Virus record (IMG/VR): IMGVR_UViG_3300021963_000309
Location: 1-37,939 of that record
DNA: 37,939 nt
Origin: a virus
Reading direction: 5' to 3' (one strand)
Below, in pieces: positions 19,731 through 26,715 of the stretch (position 1 is its first letter; each line of letters starts with the position of its first letter). Position numbers and translations under genes: made by a program. The notes under the pieces are model-generated. The model worked only from the letters and a program-made list of their open reading frames with translations, had not been told where the DNA came from and did not search any database.

Positions 19731-19754
19731 CAATCGCAATTTTTATTTTAAAAT

Positions 19755-19937
19755 CTACTTATTTCGAATAGGTAGGTCACTTTTCCCCTCTAGAGATCGC
19801 ACCATCAACTCAGTGAATTTTTCCATCTTTTCAGCAGATACTGTTTGTGGAGCATAAGTTATAGCATTTTTAAGTGCTACAAGTTCATTCCATTCTTCTT
19901 GATTGAGAGTTTCTGTTCCAGAGCGGGAAAGAGTCAT
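19755..19937 (-). CDS. Small helical protein (60 aa)
   Basis: ATG 19935-19937 (MTLSRSGTETLNQEEWNELV). The longer frame needs a TTG start and lacks a Shine-Dalgarno. Helical: LVALKNAITYAPQ, AEKMEKFTELMVRSLEG. Terminator L follows. Unknown. Confidence 0.75.
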   Translation of the reverse strand: MTLSRSGTETLNQEEWNELVALKNAITYAPQTVSAEKMEKFTELMVRSLEGKSDLPIRNK

Positions 19938-19993
19938 GAGTTTTTTGCGATGTGTCCCAATGTTAGCATTACAATACAATACTATCTAGAAAT

Positions 19994-20392
19994 TTAACTA
20001 TTTCTTTTTATTTGCTCAATATCTTGTAACAATTTGGGACTATCCTGTTTCGGATAAAAGTGATTATAAAGAATATTGTGAATATCTATAAGTTCATCTA
20101 TCCAAAAACCTTCTGGATAGATTCCCAATTCTGATTGAAGTTGTCTATGTGAGCACCCTTCTTTTTCTGCCTTTAGAATTATATACAATAATCCTTGTAC
20201 AGTTAAATACTTCTCTTCATCAGAAAGATTGTTGTACCAAAAAAATGATTTTTCTATAGATTTTTGTTTAGCATCATTCAGTTCCTTCCTAAGAAGTTTA
20301 GCTTCTTTGGAATCCCAAAAGTTTTTAACTTTTTCTACGCTGATGCTTTCAACTTTTTTTGGTTTGATTTTTTTCTTTGCTTTTTTGCTCAT
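19994..20392 (-). CDS. Basic helical protein (132 aa)
   Basis: ATG 20390-20392. A very basic start (MSKKAKKKIKPKK), then helices KNFWDSKEAKLLRKELNDAKQK and YLTVQGLLYIILKAEKEGCSHRQLQSELGI. The last part (GCSHRQLQSELGIYPEGFW) could be a helix-turn-helix. Possibly nucleic-acid binding. 3 nt from the previous stop. Confidence 0.8.
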   Translation of the reverse strand: MSKKAKKKIKPKKVESISVEKVKNFWDSKEAKLLRKELNDAKQKSIEKSFFWYNNLSDEEKYLTVQGLLYIILKAEKEGCSHRQLQSELGIYPEGFWIDELIDIHNILYNHFYPKQDSPKLLQDIEQIKRNS

Positions 20393-20395
20393 GTC

Positions 20396-20617
20396 TTACA
20401 TTGAAAATGGACCCCACTTACCACTATCACCTTCCATTCGATTCTCTAATTTATCCATAATCTCATCAGTCTTGATAAGATTATCAATTTGCATGACCAT
20501 ATCTGCAATATGCTTACTGATGTAAGGTTTTTCATTTCTAGCAGCAAATGCAAGAGCATTTCGCAGACTAGATTCCGCTTCCCTTAAAGATTCTTCTACT
20601 TGTTTACTAAGAGCCAT
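20396..20617 (-). CDS. MALSKQVEESL-type conserved protein (73 aa)
   Basis: ATG 20615-20617. MALSKQVEESLREAESSLRNALAFAARNE is a signature helical start that I recall from many cyanophage genomes; the rest, KPYISKHIADMVMQIDNLI, is also helical. Function unknown. 3 nt from the previous stop. Confidence 0.88.
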   Translation of the reverse strand: MALSKQVEESLREAESSLRNALAFAARNEKPYISKHIADMVMQIDNLIKTDEIMDKLENRMEGDSGKWGPFSM

Positions 20618-20620
20618 GAT

Positions 20621-21106
20621 TTATGTACCTTGTTTTTTAAGAGTAAATGATCCGTCACCTTGATCATTCCATTCCAGAATGTCTCCAGGAGACCAGTTAA
20701 CTTTTTGAAGTAAAGAATCTGGAAATGTAATATAACTGAAAATAGTATTTCCATTAGAATCATATGCTTCTTCCACAGGAAGAATTGTTTTTTCTGATTC
20801 TTCTGCCTGAGTAACTTCTTTAGGTTCTGTCTCTGTGAAATAATGATTTCGAATACTTTCAAGTTCTTGACTCTTCAACTCACGAACTGTATTATTCCAT
20901 GCTCTACGGAATTTTTCATCGTATTCAGTAATAAACCATTCAACCAGAGTCTTTGATGCTGAAGTAAGTGCCTCTGCTCTATCATACTGAGCGTTATCAA
21001 TACATTCAATTGAAGATTCAAGAATTTCCTTTATGTAAGTGATCTTATTGAATGAAACTTCAAGATCATTCATTACTTCCCAAACTTTTTCATAATTAAT
21101 AGTCAT
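20621..21106 (-). CDS. Protein with C-terminal AbrB/MazE-like hairpin domain (161 aa)
   Basis: ATG 21104-21106 (MTINYEKVW); five codons further upstream is an alternative. N-terminal 85 residues are helical. The last 45 residues (IFSYITFPDSLLQKVNWSPGDILEWNDQGDGSFTLKK) match the SpoVT/AbrB swapped-hairpin pattern: strand, LPxxLLxxLxWxxGDxLxW, then GDGSFxLxK. In bacteria this fold binds DNA as a dimer (AbrB, MazE antitoxin). Here it may be DNA- or protein-binding. No toxin partner seen. Confidence 0.85.
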   Translation of the reverse strand: MTINYEKVWEVMNDLEVSFNKITYIKEILESSIECIDNAQYDRAEALTSASKTLVEWFITEYDEKFRRAWNNTVRELKSQELESIRNHYFTETEPKEVTQAEESEKTILPVEEAYDSNGNTIFSYITFPDSLLQKVNWSPGDILEWNDQGDGSFTLKKQGT

Positions 21107-21126
21107 AAGATAATTCTCCAAAAAAA

Positions 21127-21291
21127 TTAGTCACACAAATTATAAATTTTAGACTCTAACCTATTTTCTACTTCGTATATACAGTTAGTTAATTCTATAT
21201 TTTCTTTTTCTAAAAATTCAACTCGTTTCTCCAAACGTTCAATCATTTCAAATAAATTTTCACTTGGTCCAATTTGATCTGAAGTATTCAT
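21127..21291 (-). CDS. Coiled-coil microprotein (54 aa)
   Basis: ATG 21289-21291, TAA 21127-21129. ENLFEMIERLEKRVEFLEKENIELT is a strong heptad coiled coil. It overlaps the upstream gene by 32 nt in another frame. Unknown. Confidence 0.75.
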   Translation of the reverse strand: MNTSDQIGPSENLFEMIERLEKRVEFLEKENIELTNCIYEVENRLESKIYNLCD

Positions 21292-21418
21292 TGTATTTTA
21301 AAAACCTATTTAAAGACGGTTTTACTCCAAGACTATAACAGCATTCCAAATAAGACATCCACTCATACCATGGAGTAGTTTCATCTAAAACATGGTAGAG
21401 TGGAGATTCTTCATCCAT
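21260..21418 (-). CDS. Small aromatic protein (52 aa)
   Basis: ATG 21416-21418, TGA 21260-21262. MDEESPLYHVLDETTPWYEW, then MSYLECCYSLGVKPSLNRFL. 8-nt overlap upstream and 32-nt overlap downstream. Unknown. Confidence 0.7.
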   Translation of the reverse strand: MDEESPLYHVLDETTPWYEWMSYLECCYSLGVKPSLNRFLKYNEYFRSNWTK

Positions 21419-21533
21419 TGATTTTGCTAGAATTAACGATTGACCAATATTCAGCTAGACTCGAAATTAGTTCGGGAGTTTCTTCCCATTCCCAGATAGT
21501 TCCGTCTTTTTGAGTGTGAGTTTTGATAGTCAT
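21411..21533 (-). CDS. Small protein (40 aa)
   Basis: ATG 21531-21533, TGA 21411-21413. MTIKTHTQKDGTIWEWEETPELISSLAEYW: two strands and a helix. Overlaps the next gene by 8 nt. Unknown. Confidence 0.7.
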   Translation of the reverse strand: MTIKTHTQKDGTIWEWEETPELISSLAEYWSIVNSSKING

Positions 21534-21543
21534 AATTTAAAAA

Positions 21544-21747
21544 TTATTGAGGTTGTTCAGTTTGTTCGGGTGAATACTCTTTCAGTTCGAGATCACTCAT
21601 AACTTTTTTTTCAGTGAATAGATGCTTTACATTGTTATATTCGGGAAGATCTTCACGAATGAAAAGATCCATCGCAGAAAGGATGCTTTTTACATCATCA
21701 ATAGATTGAATGTTATCTACGTTAAGACCCCAATAAACTTGTTCCAT
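21544..21747 (-). CDS. Small acidic protein (67 aa)
   Basis: ATG 21745-21747. MEQVYWGLNVDNIQSIDDVKSILSAMDLFI, then an acidic tail ending EQTEQPQ. It has its own sigma70-type promoter at 21773-21801. Unknown. Confidence 0.8.
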   Translation of the reverse strand: MEQVYWGLNVDNIQSIDDVKSILSAMDLFIREDLPEYNNVKHLFTEKKVMSDLELKEYSPEQTEQPQ

Positions 21748-21772
21748 GATTGAATTAATGAACTAAAGGACA

Positions 21773-21801
21773 ATTTTAAGCGAAAAAGAATTATTCGTCA
21801 A
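21773..21801 (-). promoter_or_regulatory. Sigma70-type promoter
   Basis: TTGACG (21796-21801), 17-bp spacer, TAAAAT (21773-21778) on the minus strand. The -35 box overlaps the stop region of the membrane protein at 21791-22036 (CTTGACGAATAA). Confidence 0.65.
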
Positions 21802-22036
21802 GAGGTTTATTTAACTCGTCAAATAATTCTTTGGCTAATTTTTCAGATCTTCTTTTAATTGACCAAGAAACAATAGGGTTTCTTGGATCATTTTGAATAA
21901 TCCATTTTATCTTTCTATATTGTACTTGTACTAATTTAGAAAGTAAAAATATATATGTCGCAACATTAGCATCCAGTATCATTAGGATGCATATGATGCT
22001 AAAAACCAAAAAAAGGGAGTAATAGTATGAAATCAT
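21791..22036 (-). CDS. Membrane protein (81 aa)
   Basis: ATG 22034-22036. A long hydrophobic N-terminal region (YYSLFLVFSIICILMILDA, then ATYIFLLSKLV) gives one or two spans; the tail is basic and helical (RKIKWIIQND; RRSEKLAKELFDEL). Unknown. Confidence 0.8.
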   Translation of the reverse strand: MISYYYSLFLVFSIICILMILDANVATYIFLLSKLVQVQYRKIKWIIQNDPRNPIVSWSIKRRSEKLAKELFDELNKPLDE

Positions 22037-22038
22037 AA

Positions 22039-22209
22039 CTATCCCTCATTATTTCTAATTGAATTGAGATAGTATATAAGTCGATCTCTTACTTCATCCA
22101 ACTCTGAGTTGCACCCAAGCAAAATTGCCTGAGTTCTTATTTCATGATGTTTTGTGCATAGATCCTCAATGATAAGATCTATTGCTTGGTTTAGTGGTAA
22201 ATTTTTCAA
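22039..22209 (-). CDS. Helical protein with TTG start (56 aa)
   Basis: TTG 22207-22209 with GGGAG 8-9 nt upstream follows directly on the upstream TAA. No ATG or GTG fits the frame before the conserved-looking core NQAIDLIIEDLCTKHHEIRTQAILLG. Unknown. Confidence 0.65.
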   Translation of the reverse strand: MKNLPLNQAIDLIIEDLCTKHHEIRTQAILLGCNSELDEVRDRLIYYLNSIRNNEG

Positions 22210-22380
22210 TTATTTCTCTCCCACTATTTTTACAGGGCATTTTGGAACCACTTTTCTTATTTCTACTATTATTTCAATTTTTTGTTTAGGTGTTAAGGTA
22301 GAAATATTAATTACCCTATTAGCTAGGTTAATCAGGTCAGAGCAACTGAGAATAGTTGATAAAAAAGTAGAAATTACCAT
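22210..22380 (-). CDS. Small helical protein (56 aa)
   Basis: ATG 22378-22380, TAA 22210-22212. MVISTFLSTILSCSDLINLANRVIN, then KIEIIVEIRKVVPK. It is adjacent to the TTG-started gene with no gap (TAATTG). Behind the sigma70-type promoter 22407-22435. Confidence 0.7.
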   Translation of the reverse strand: MVISTFLSTILSCSDLINLANRVINISTLTPKQKIEIIVEIRKVVPKCPVKIVGEK

Positions 22381-22406
22381 TATTTAAATGGCGTTGTTGC
22401 TTCTAC

Positions 22407-22435
22407 TATTTAAGCATGTTTTTTCAGTTAGTCAA
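22407..22435 (-). promoter_or_regulatory. Sigma70-type promoter
   Basis: TTGACT (22430-22435), 17 bp, TAAATA (22407-22412) on the minus strand. TTGACTAA contains the stop codon of the secreted protein at 22428. Confidence 0.55.
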
Positions 22436-22688
22436 CTACACCGTTAACTTTTCTAAAGTAAGCCATGCAGTCTTGATATTTATCCCAATCTCTGGAAGAA
22501 AATTCCACTGCTTCGTATTCTATTCCAACTAAGTCAGCACAGACACGATTTGCATTGAAATTAACGATTTCAATATTAACTTTAAGGTCTGCGGGGATTA
22601 CTAGATCCTCACTTAAAACATTTACAGCATTCGAAGATGATGGAAGGAGGAACAAAAAGATTGAAGTTAGGATGATGGGAAATCTCAT
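22428..22688 (-). CDS. Secreted protein with signal peptide (86 aa)
   Basis: ATG 22686-22688. Signal peptide MRFPIILTSIFLFLLPSSSNA, with probable cleavage after SNA. The mature part has two Cys (NRVCADLVG, YQDCMAYF) and is probably exported to the periplasm. Coupled by 4 nt to the previous gene. Unknown role. Confidence 0.85.
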   Translation of the reverse strand: MRFPIILTSIFLFLLPSSSNAVNVLSEDLVIPADLKVNIEIVNFNANRVCADLVGIEYEAVEFSSRDWDKYQDCMAYFRKVNGVVD

Positions 22689-22888
22689 TTTTCAATTCTC
22701 CAATGTTCGTTGCCACCTTTCTGGATCCAAAAACAATATTGCTTGTTTAGGGACACTAGAAATAGTCGGTCATTAGATTCTTTCTCAACTTCACAAGCAT
22801 GAAAACTGTCCATAATATTAATGAACCTGTTTTTTGCTTTTGAAGTCAGAGGAACAACATTTACAAACTTACGTTTAGTTTTGTTCAT
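22685..22888 (-). CDS. KAKNR-type protein, paralogue of 9360 (67 aa)
   Basis: ATG 22886-22888. VNVVPLTSKAKNRFINIMDSF...LFLVSLNKQYCFW matches the protein at 9360-9638. Both likely descend from one small gene duplicated in the accessory region. Unknown function. Confidence 0.85.
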   Translation of the reverse strand: MNKTKRKFVNVVPLTSKAKNRFINIMDSFHACEVEKESNDRLFLVSLNKQYCFWIQKGGNEHWRIEK

Positions 22889-23124
22889 TTAGTGGATCCA
22901 ACAAATTCAGAGTAATTTTCAAATTTAATATCAAAGTATGTCTCGGAAAGACATTCTTCAATTGCAGATAGTCTATTCAGGACATCTTGAACGCTTACAT
23001 AATTATCCTTATGAAATTTTTCAGATTGGAGATAACTTTTTAGATGCATCAGTTCTTGTTTTGCATCAAGAATCTGATCTGTTTGACTAGCAGATTGAAC
23101 CTGCATCTTTTTGATGAAATTCAA
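22885..23124 (-). CDS. Helical protein with TTG start (79 aa)
   Basis: TTG 23122-23124 with GAGGAG 5 nt upstream. Two helical stretches: SQTDQILDAKQELMHLKSYLQSEK and VQDVLNRLSAIEECL. ATG at codon 7 (MQVQSAS) is the alternative. Promoter I lies just upstream. Unknown. Confidence 0.7.
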   Translation of the reverse strand: MNFIKKMQVQSASQTDQILDAKQELMHLKSYLQSEKFHKDNYVSVQDVLNRLSAIEECLSETYFDIKFENYSEFVGSTK

Positions 23125-23147
23125 AACTCCTCCTCTTGGATACTTTT

Positions 23148-23209
23148 ATTATAAGGCACTGGCCACCGCTATGAGGCGAACCTTGTGACACCTGTAGGAT
23201 TGTCCTCAC
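23148..23209 (-). promoter_or_regulatory. Dyad-box promoter I
   Basis: The variant dyad GTGACACCT...ATTGTCCTCAC (23185-23209, inside the upstream gene) lies 31 bp from a perfect TATAAT (minus strand, 23148-23153). GTGGCCAGTGCC also lies close to the -10. Confidence 0.4.
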
Positions 23210-23357
23210 GATGTTTTTTTATAAACTTATTTGCCTGTAGGACTGTACTTACATCGCCAAGTTGCTGACCATTGTAGATAATAACCAATCTTTTCCCCCA
23301 TGGGACTGCTGCATACCCATCCTTGGTCTCAAACCCCTCTGCCTTACTGGTTTTCAT
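23169..23357 (-). CDS. Small conserved-looking protein (62 aa)
   Basis: ATG 23355-23357. MKTSKAEGFETKDGYAAVPWGKRLVIIYNGQQLGDVSTVLQANKFIKKHRED: a small beta hairpin followed by a helix. It lies between the helicase terminator and promoter I; no clear promoter of its own. Unknown. Confidence 0.8.
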   Translation of the reverse strand: MKTSKAEGFETKDGYAAVPWGKRLVIIYNGQQLGDVSTVLQANKFIKKHREDNPTGVTRFAS

Positions 23358-23383
23358 GAAAAATCTTAAAATGTAAAATAAAA

Positions 23384-23411
23384 GAAAAAATAAGCGGTTA
23401 AATCACCGCTT
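23384..23411 (-). terminator. Intrinsic terminator of the helicase gene
   Basis: AAGCGGT-GATTTA-ACCGCTT followed by ATTTTTTC on the minus strand. The hairpin overlaps the helicase stop codon (AAGCGGTGA). Confidence 0.9.
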
Positions 23412-24650
23412 AATGACCGAAACTGCTGCGTCGCCTTGCTCAAAGACAATATCTACGACGTTTTGGATCTTTTGAGCGGTACTAATGCCCACTTTATCGA
23501 ACACAGGGACGCAAACTAGACCAAAAGATTTAGTATATTGATCCAGAGCGCCAGGGGTGATTTTGCCCGAGCGGAGACCAGCAGCGTCATCCTTATGAAG
23601 ACGGATCACACGGCCGATGGTTTGGGAAATACCGATATAATCCATGGATCGCATGAAAATAACAGCATTGAGACCAGACACATTGATACCTTCAGACAGA
23701 ATGCTGTGGTGAAGAACAACAAACTTTTTAGAGTCATCCTTACCCCACTCACTAAGAGTTTCGAAGAACACCTCACGATTCACTTTTTTGCCGTCGATCA
23801 CCGCACCAGTCTTTGCCGTGATATACATGTAAGAATAACCACGGAATCCGAGTTGAGTGATGAAGTCAGACTCAGAAACAAGACTGATGATATTCTTGGT
23901 AGACTTAGCACAAACAAGCACTTTATCGCACTTGTTGTCGTCAATAGTCTCCAGAAGATTGATGGAGTCACGAGCAGCAACACTAGTGAAGTTGCTAGCA
24001 AGTTGCATTTGCTTCACCACAACCTTAGGAGGAATGATGAAACCACCCTGAACAAGTTCAGGAGCAGGAACTTGACAAATCACCTGACCATAAACATCAC
24101 TATCATTCATCCCAGGTTTGGAAATAGTAGCAGAATGCTTAGGAGTAGCAGTGAAGAAATAGCAGCGGTCAGCAACAGAAGAGAAGTACTCCGTAGCAGG
24201 GAAAAAGTGACGCTGAACTGAATTGTGTGCTTCATCGAAGTAAATTGTATCAACGTGAATATCTGCCGCCTGAAGACGATTCAGGGAATTGTAGGTGGTG
24301 AAGATCAGTTGGTGACGATTAGCAGCAGCACACTTAGCAGTATGAACCACAATATCGGCAGGTTTAGTGGTGCTGTAGTGATGAGTTTCACCACTGTGAA
24401 CGTGCATCACTTCGACATCAACAATGTGCTCAAGAAACTCAGAAGAAAGCTGCTCAGCAAGAAGAATACGAGGAGCAACAACAACGACTGTTTTAGCAGT
24501 TTCAGACTGAAATTGGCGGATAGTATCGAAGATCATCTTCAGAGTCTTACCACCACCAGTAGGTACAATGATCTGACCCTTAGAATACTTCTGCATTGCG
24601 GCAGTAGCACGGGTCTGGTGAGGACGGAGAAGAGGAATCACGGATCTCAT
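23403..24650 (-). CDS. DEAH-box superfamily 2 helicase
   Basis: 415 residues, ATG 24648-24650. Motif order: RPHQ (9-12), Walker A PTGGGKT (30-36), Walker B DEAH (139-142), motif III TATP (167-170), a RecA2 domain with VVLHHSILSEGINVSGL and motif VI QTIGRVIR (343-350). The small RecA1-RecA2 core without accessory domains resembles phage UvsW-like or bacterial ComF/RadD-like SF2 enzymes. Probably an ATP-dependent branch-migration or DNA-unwinding enzyme; UvsW itself is larger, so I give no symbol. A single-gene unit: promoter J upstream, strong terminator downstream. Confidence 0.95.
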   Translation of the reverse strand: MRSVIPLLRPHQTRATAAMQKYSKGQIIVPTGGGKTLKMIFDTIRQFQSETAKTVVVVAPRILLAEQLSSEFLEHIVDVEVMHVHSGETHHYSTTKPADIVVHTAKCAAANRHQLIFTTYNSLNRLQAADIHVDTIYFDEAHNSVQRHFFPATEYFSSVADRCYFFTATPKHSATISKPGMNDSDVYGQVICQVPAPELVQGGFIIPPKVVVKQMQLASNFTSVAARDSINLLETIDDNKCDKVLVCAKSTKNIISLVSESDFITQLGFRGYSYMYITAKTGAVIDGKKVNREVFFETLSEWGKDDSKKFVVLHHSILSEGINVSGLNAVIFMRSMDYIGISQTIGRVIRLHKDDAAGLRSGKITPGALDQYTKSFGLVCVPVFDKVGISTAQKIQNVVDIVFEQGDAAVSVIKR

Positions 24651-24663
24651 CGCTTATGAATAT

Positions 24664-24722
24664 AATATACAGCAAAACGAGGGGGCTCGCAACCCCCTCT
24701 GTGACGGTTTTTAAAGTGTCAC
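24664..24722 (-). promoter_or_regulatory. Dyad-box promoter J
   Basis: The dyad GTGACGGTTTTTAAAGTGTCAC (24701-24722) has arms GTGAC and GTCAC. TATATT (minus strand) lies 31 bp away at 24664-24669, before the helicase. The implied leader is about 7 nt. Confidence 0.45.
24679..24699 (-). terminator. 7-bp GC hairpin
   Basis: GAGGGGG-TTGCGAG-CCCCCTC on the minus strand followed by GTTTTGC, 20 nt after the stop of the 402-residue gene. A sister of the hairpin at 2110-2129 with a related loop. A weak U-tract makes it a fair terminator. Confidence 0.6.
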
Positions 24723-25927
24723 TTGACGTGAACTCGGATGTAATTCTCCACTTCATCTACTGAAACAGAGGACTTATTTGTGGGATTTGCAAGTTTGTAA
24801 ACCTCTTCAAAGAACTTGCTATTCTTCTTCCCAGACTTGAGTTTGAAGAAAGAATCATCAAGTTGACCACTTCGGATCAGATAATCATTGACGTTATTTG
24901 CAACTTTGACTAGATGTTGCCATGGTTTTTTATCTGTAGTAGTGCTACCAAGATAACGCTTAACATTGTAATTTGAGAAATACTCTTCAATGTGAAGAGT
25001 TAGGTCAAAGTTAATCCCAAGACCCCCCATTGCGTCATCCAGAAGGGGATGAAGACGCTTTTCGAAGTTATAGAAAGCGCGTAGGAGATATGCTGAGATT
25101 TCTTTATTTGGTTTTTCTTTTTCCCAATCGACAGAGTTACAAATAGTTTGCACAATAGTCTTTAGGGTGTCCAATTCATCATCATTGATCGCATAGGAAA
25201 TTAGTTTTTCCATTTGCGAAACTTTAGTGCAAGTAAAATGAGGATTGGATACTAGGGGGAATGAAAAGTCGATAGGTTGCCAAGTAAACCCAGGGATACT
25301 CTTATAAAACTTCATTGTATTTTCTGCGTTCTTGTCGCCACAAGCAACGCGGTGAGGAAGAGCTTCCCATTCTTTAGTTGTGTTGATTCCCTTGATCTCA
25401 TTATAGAAGATTTTAGATGCTTCTAGAGAACGATCATTTTGAGAAACAGTTGAATCAAAAGCAATAACTCGGCACATTACTTCAATTTCTTTCTCAGTTA
25501 CCGAAGAAATTGCTGCAACTTGTGCAAGTGTGTGTTGTTTCTTTACTGGATTGAATTCTCCTGTTAGTTCGCTATAAAAAACTACTGGAATTTCTGATTC
25601 ACAGAAATCAACACTGTGGTTAAAAAGTTCAAAATTTTGTACACAGAATTCGGGAAGGACTTGCCTAACCTGCCCTTGTCGATAGAAAATTTTAGAGATC
25701 GGAACTTTTACTGTGTAAGTTTCTTTACGAGAATCTTGTTGGTTATAGAGATCGTAAAACCTTTCAAGATTCATAAAGCAATCACCAAATCCAATTGGAT
25801 ATTTTACTTTTGCAGAGTCGATATGATCTTGAATTGTTGATCGAAGACCTCGAAAACGAGGTTCAGACACCAAAGAAAGAGCAGAAACAGATTTAATCTG
25901 CTGCACCAATGAAAAAATACTAGTCAT
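24719..25927 (-). CDS. Unknown 402-residue protein, weakly ParB-like
   Basis: ATG 25925-25927. No family is recognised with confidence. Residues about 75-130 (VPISKIFYRQGQVRQVL... and later VKKQHTLAQVAAI) show the order of ParB/Srx-like phage proteins: a VxxI strand, an R-rich loop, then a QHT/QHR element. About 165-215 (SLEASKIFYNEIKGINTTKEWEAL) recalls their helical half. The C-terminal half is helical. No nuclease motif. Its neighbour is a DEAH helicase, each with separate promoter; co-function is possible but unproven. Confidence 0.85.
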   Translation of the reverse strand: MTSIFSLVQQIKSVSALSLVSEPRFRGLRSTIQDHIDSAKVKYPIGFGDCFMNLERFYDLYNQQDSRKETYTVKVPISKIFYRQGQVRQVLPEFCVQNFELFNHSVDFCESEIPVVFYSELTGEFNPVKKQHTLAQVAAISSVTEKEIEVMCRVIAFDSTVSQNDRSLEASKIFYNEIKGINTTKEWEALPHRVACGDKNAENTMKFYKSIPGFTWQPIDFSFPLVSNPHFTCTKVSQMEKLISYAINDDELDTLKTIVQTICNSVDWEKEKPNKEISAYLLRAFYNFEKRLHPLLDDAMGGLGINFDLTLHIEEYFSNYNVKRYLGSTTTDKKPWQHLVKVANNVNDYLIRSGQLDDSFFKLKSGKKNSKFFEEVYKLANPTNKSSVSVDEVENYIRVHVK

Positions 25928-25981
25928 AAAAAAGTAAAAGACAAAAACAAAACCTTTTAACGAGGGTTAACTCATGAATAA

Positions 25982-26010
25982 ATCATATCACTGCGAAGAT
26001 CCAAAGTCAA
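25982..26010 (-). promoter_or_regulatory. Sigma70-type promoter
   Basis: TTGACT (26005-26010), 17 bp, TATGAT (25982-25987) on the minus strand, 60 bp before the start of the 402-residue gene. Confidence 0.7.
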
Positions 26011-26018
26011 GAGCCCCC

Positions 26019-26504
26019 TTAGGGTTTTATCGTTTCGTAACAATACTCAGACTTTACAAAATCTAGAATACTCATTATAAGTTTAAGAGATTTTTGATGT
26101 GGTCTTTGTTTCCATCCATACCATTTGGAAGGCCTTCCCTGTTCGTATGGGGGATTTTCTCCAACTGAATAATATTGATCACGAGTTATATCATAAATTT
26201 TATCTCCATCCTGTAACCACCAATGCTTATCGTTCCTATAATCCGTTGCACTCATAGGAACTAAATTGTTTGTATTCATAAGATAATATAATGCTTGAGT
26301 TGAATGATAACAATGCCCAAACATTGGATTGTTCTTATTTTCTTCTCTATATTTTGGAGTTAAAATAGTTGGATTTAATTGATCACGAATTAAATTCATA
26401 ACGTTATGAATATTTTCTTCAGAATATTCATAAGGAGTGAAAGTCAGTCGTCTAGTCTCGAAGATTTCATGTCCATTATATCTACTTCTTTCTACAACTT
26501 TCAT
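26019..26504 (-). CDS. Hypothetical protein with Cys-His-Asp landmarks (161 aa)
   Basis: ATG 26502-26504. The C-terminal two thirds read GHCYHSTQALYYLMN ... HWWLQDGDKIYDITRDQYY ... RPSKWYGWKQRPHQ. The order Cys (before a helix), His (before a strand) and Asp in YDITRDQ recalls the papain-like/transglutaminase clan, but it is only an analogy. The sequence looks well conserved (many Trp/Tyr), and I recall similar phage proteins without function. Sigma70-type promoter 26562-26591 directly upstream. Confidence 0.85.
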   Translation of the reverse strand: MKVVERSRYNGHEIFETRRLTFTPYEYSEENIHNVMNLIRDQLNPTILTPKYREENKNNPMFGHCYHSTQALYYLMNTNNLVPMSATDYRNDKHWWLQDGDKIYDITRDQYYSVGENPPYEQGRPSKWYGWKQRPHQKSLKLIMSILDFVKSEYCYETIKP

Positions 26505-26561
26505 AATAATTTCTTATTTTTTTATATTTAGCTAAGTTATCCTGCCAACCCTAGCAAAGGC

Positions 26562-26591
26562 ATTATAGTCATTATTTGAATATCTAGTCAA
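26562..26591 (-). promoter_or_regulatory. Sigma70-type promoter
   Basis: TTGACT (26586-26591), 18 bp, perfect TATAAT (26562-26567) on the minus strand. The -35 box overlaps the stop codon of the 35-residue gene (GCTTGACTAG). Confidence 0.75.
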
Positions 26592-26695
26592 GCGAAGAAC
26601 ATTTTTGTGATTGCAAACTCAGTGACTTTTGAGGCCCAATGAATAAACCAGATCAAAGAACCCATAAAAATCAGTCGATCAAAGTTGGAATACAT
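26588..26695 (-). CDS. 35-residue membrane peptide
   Basis: ATG 26693-26695, TGA 26588-26590. MYSNFDRLIFMGSLIWFIHW forms one membrane helix, then a polar tail. No clear Shine-Dalgarno. It sits alone between a terminator and a promoter, behind dyad promoter K. Small but plausible. Confidence 0.5.
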   Translation of the reverse strand: MYSNFDRLIFMGSLIWFIHWASKVTEFAITKMFFA

Positions 26696-26715
26696 GAGAT
26701 GATTTCATTTCCCAC

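Noticed and set aside
23538-24221. Plus-strand ORF of 227 codons inside the helicase
   Set aside because: It is a shadow of the helicase gene, which has all SF2 motifs.
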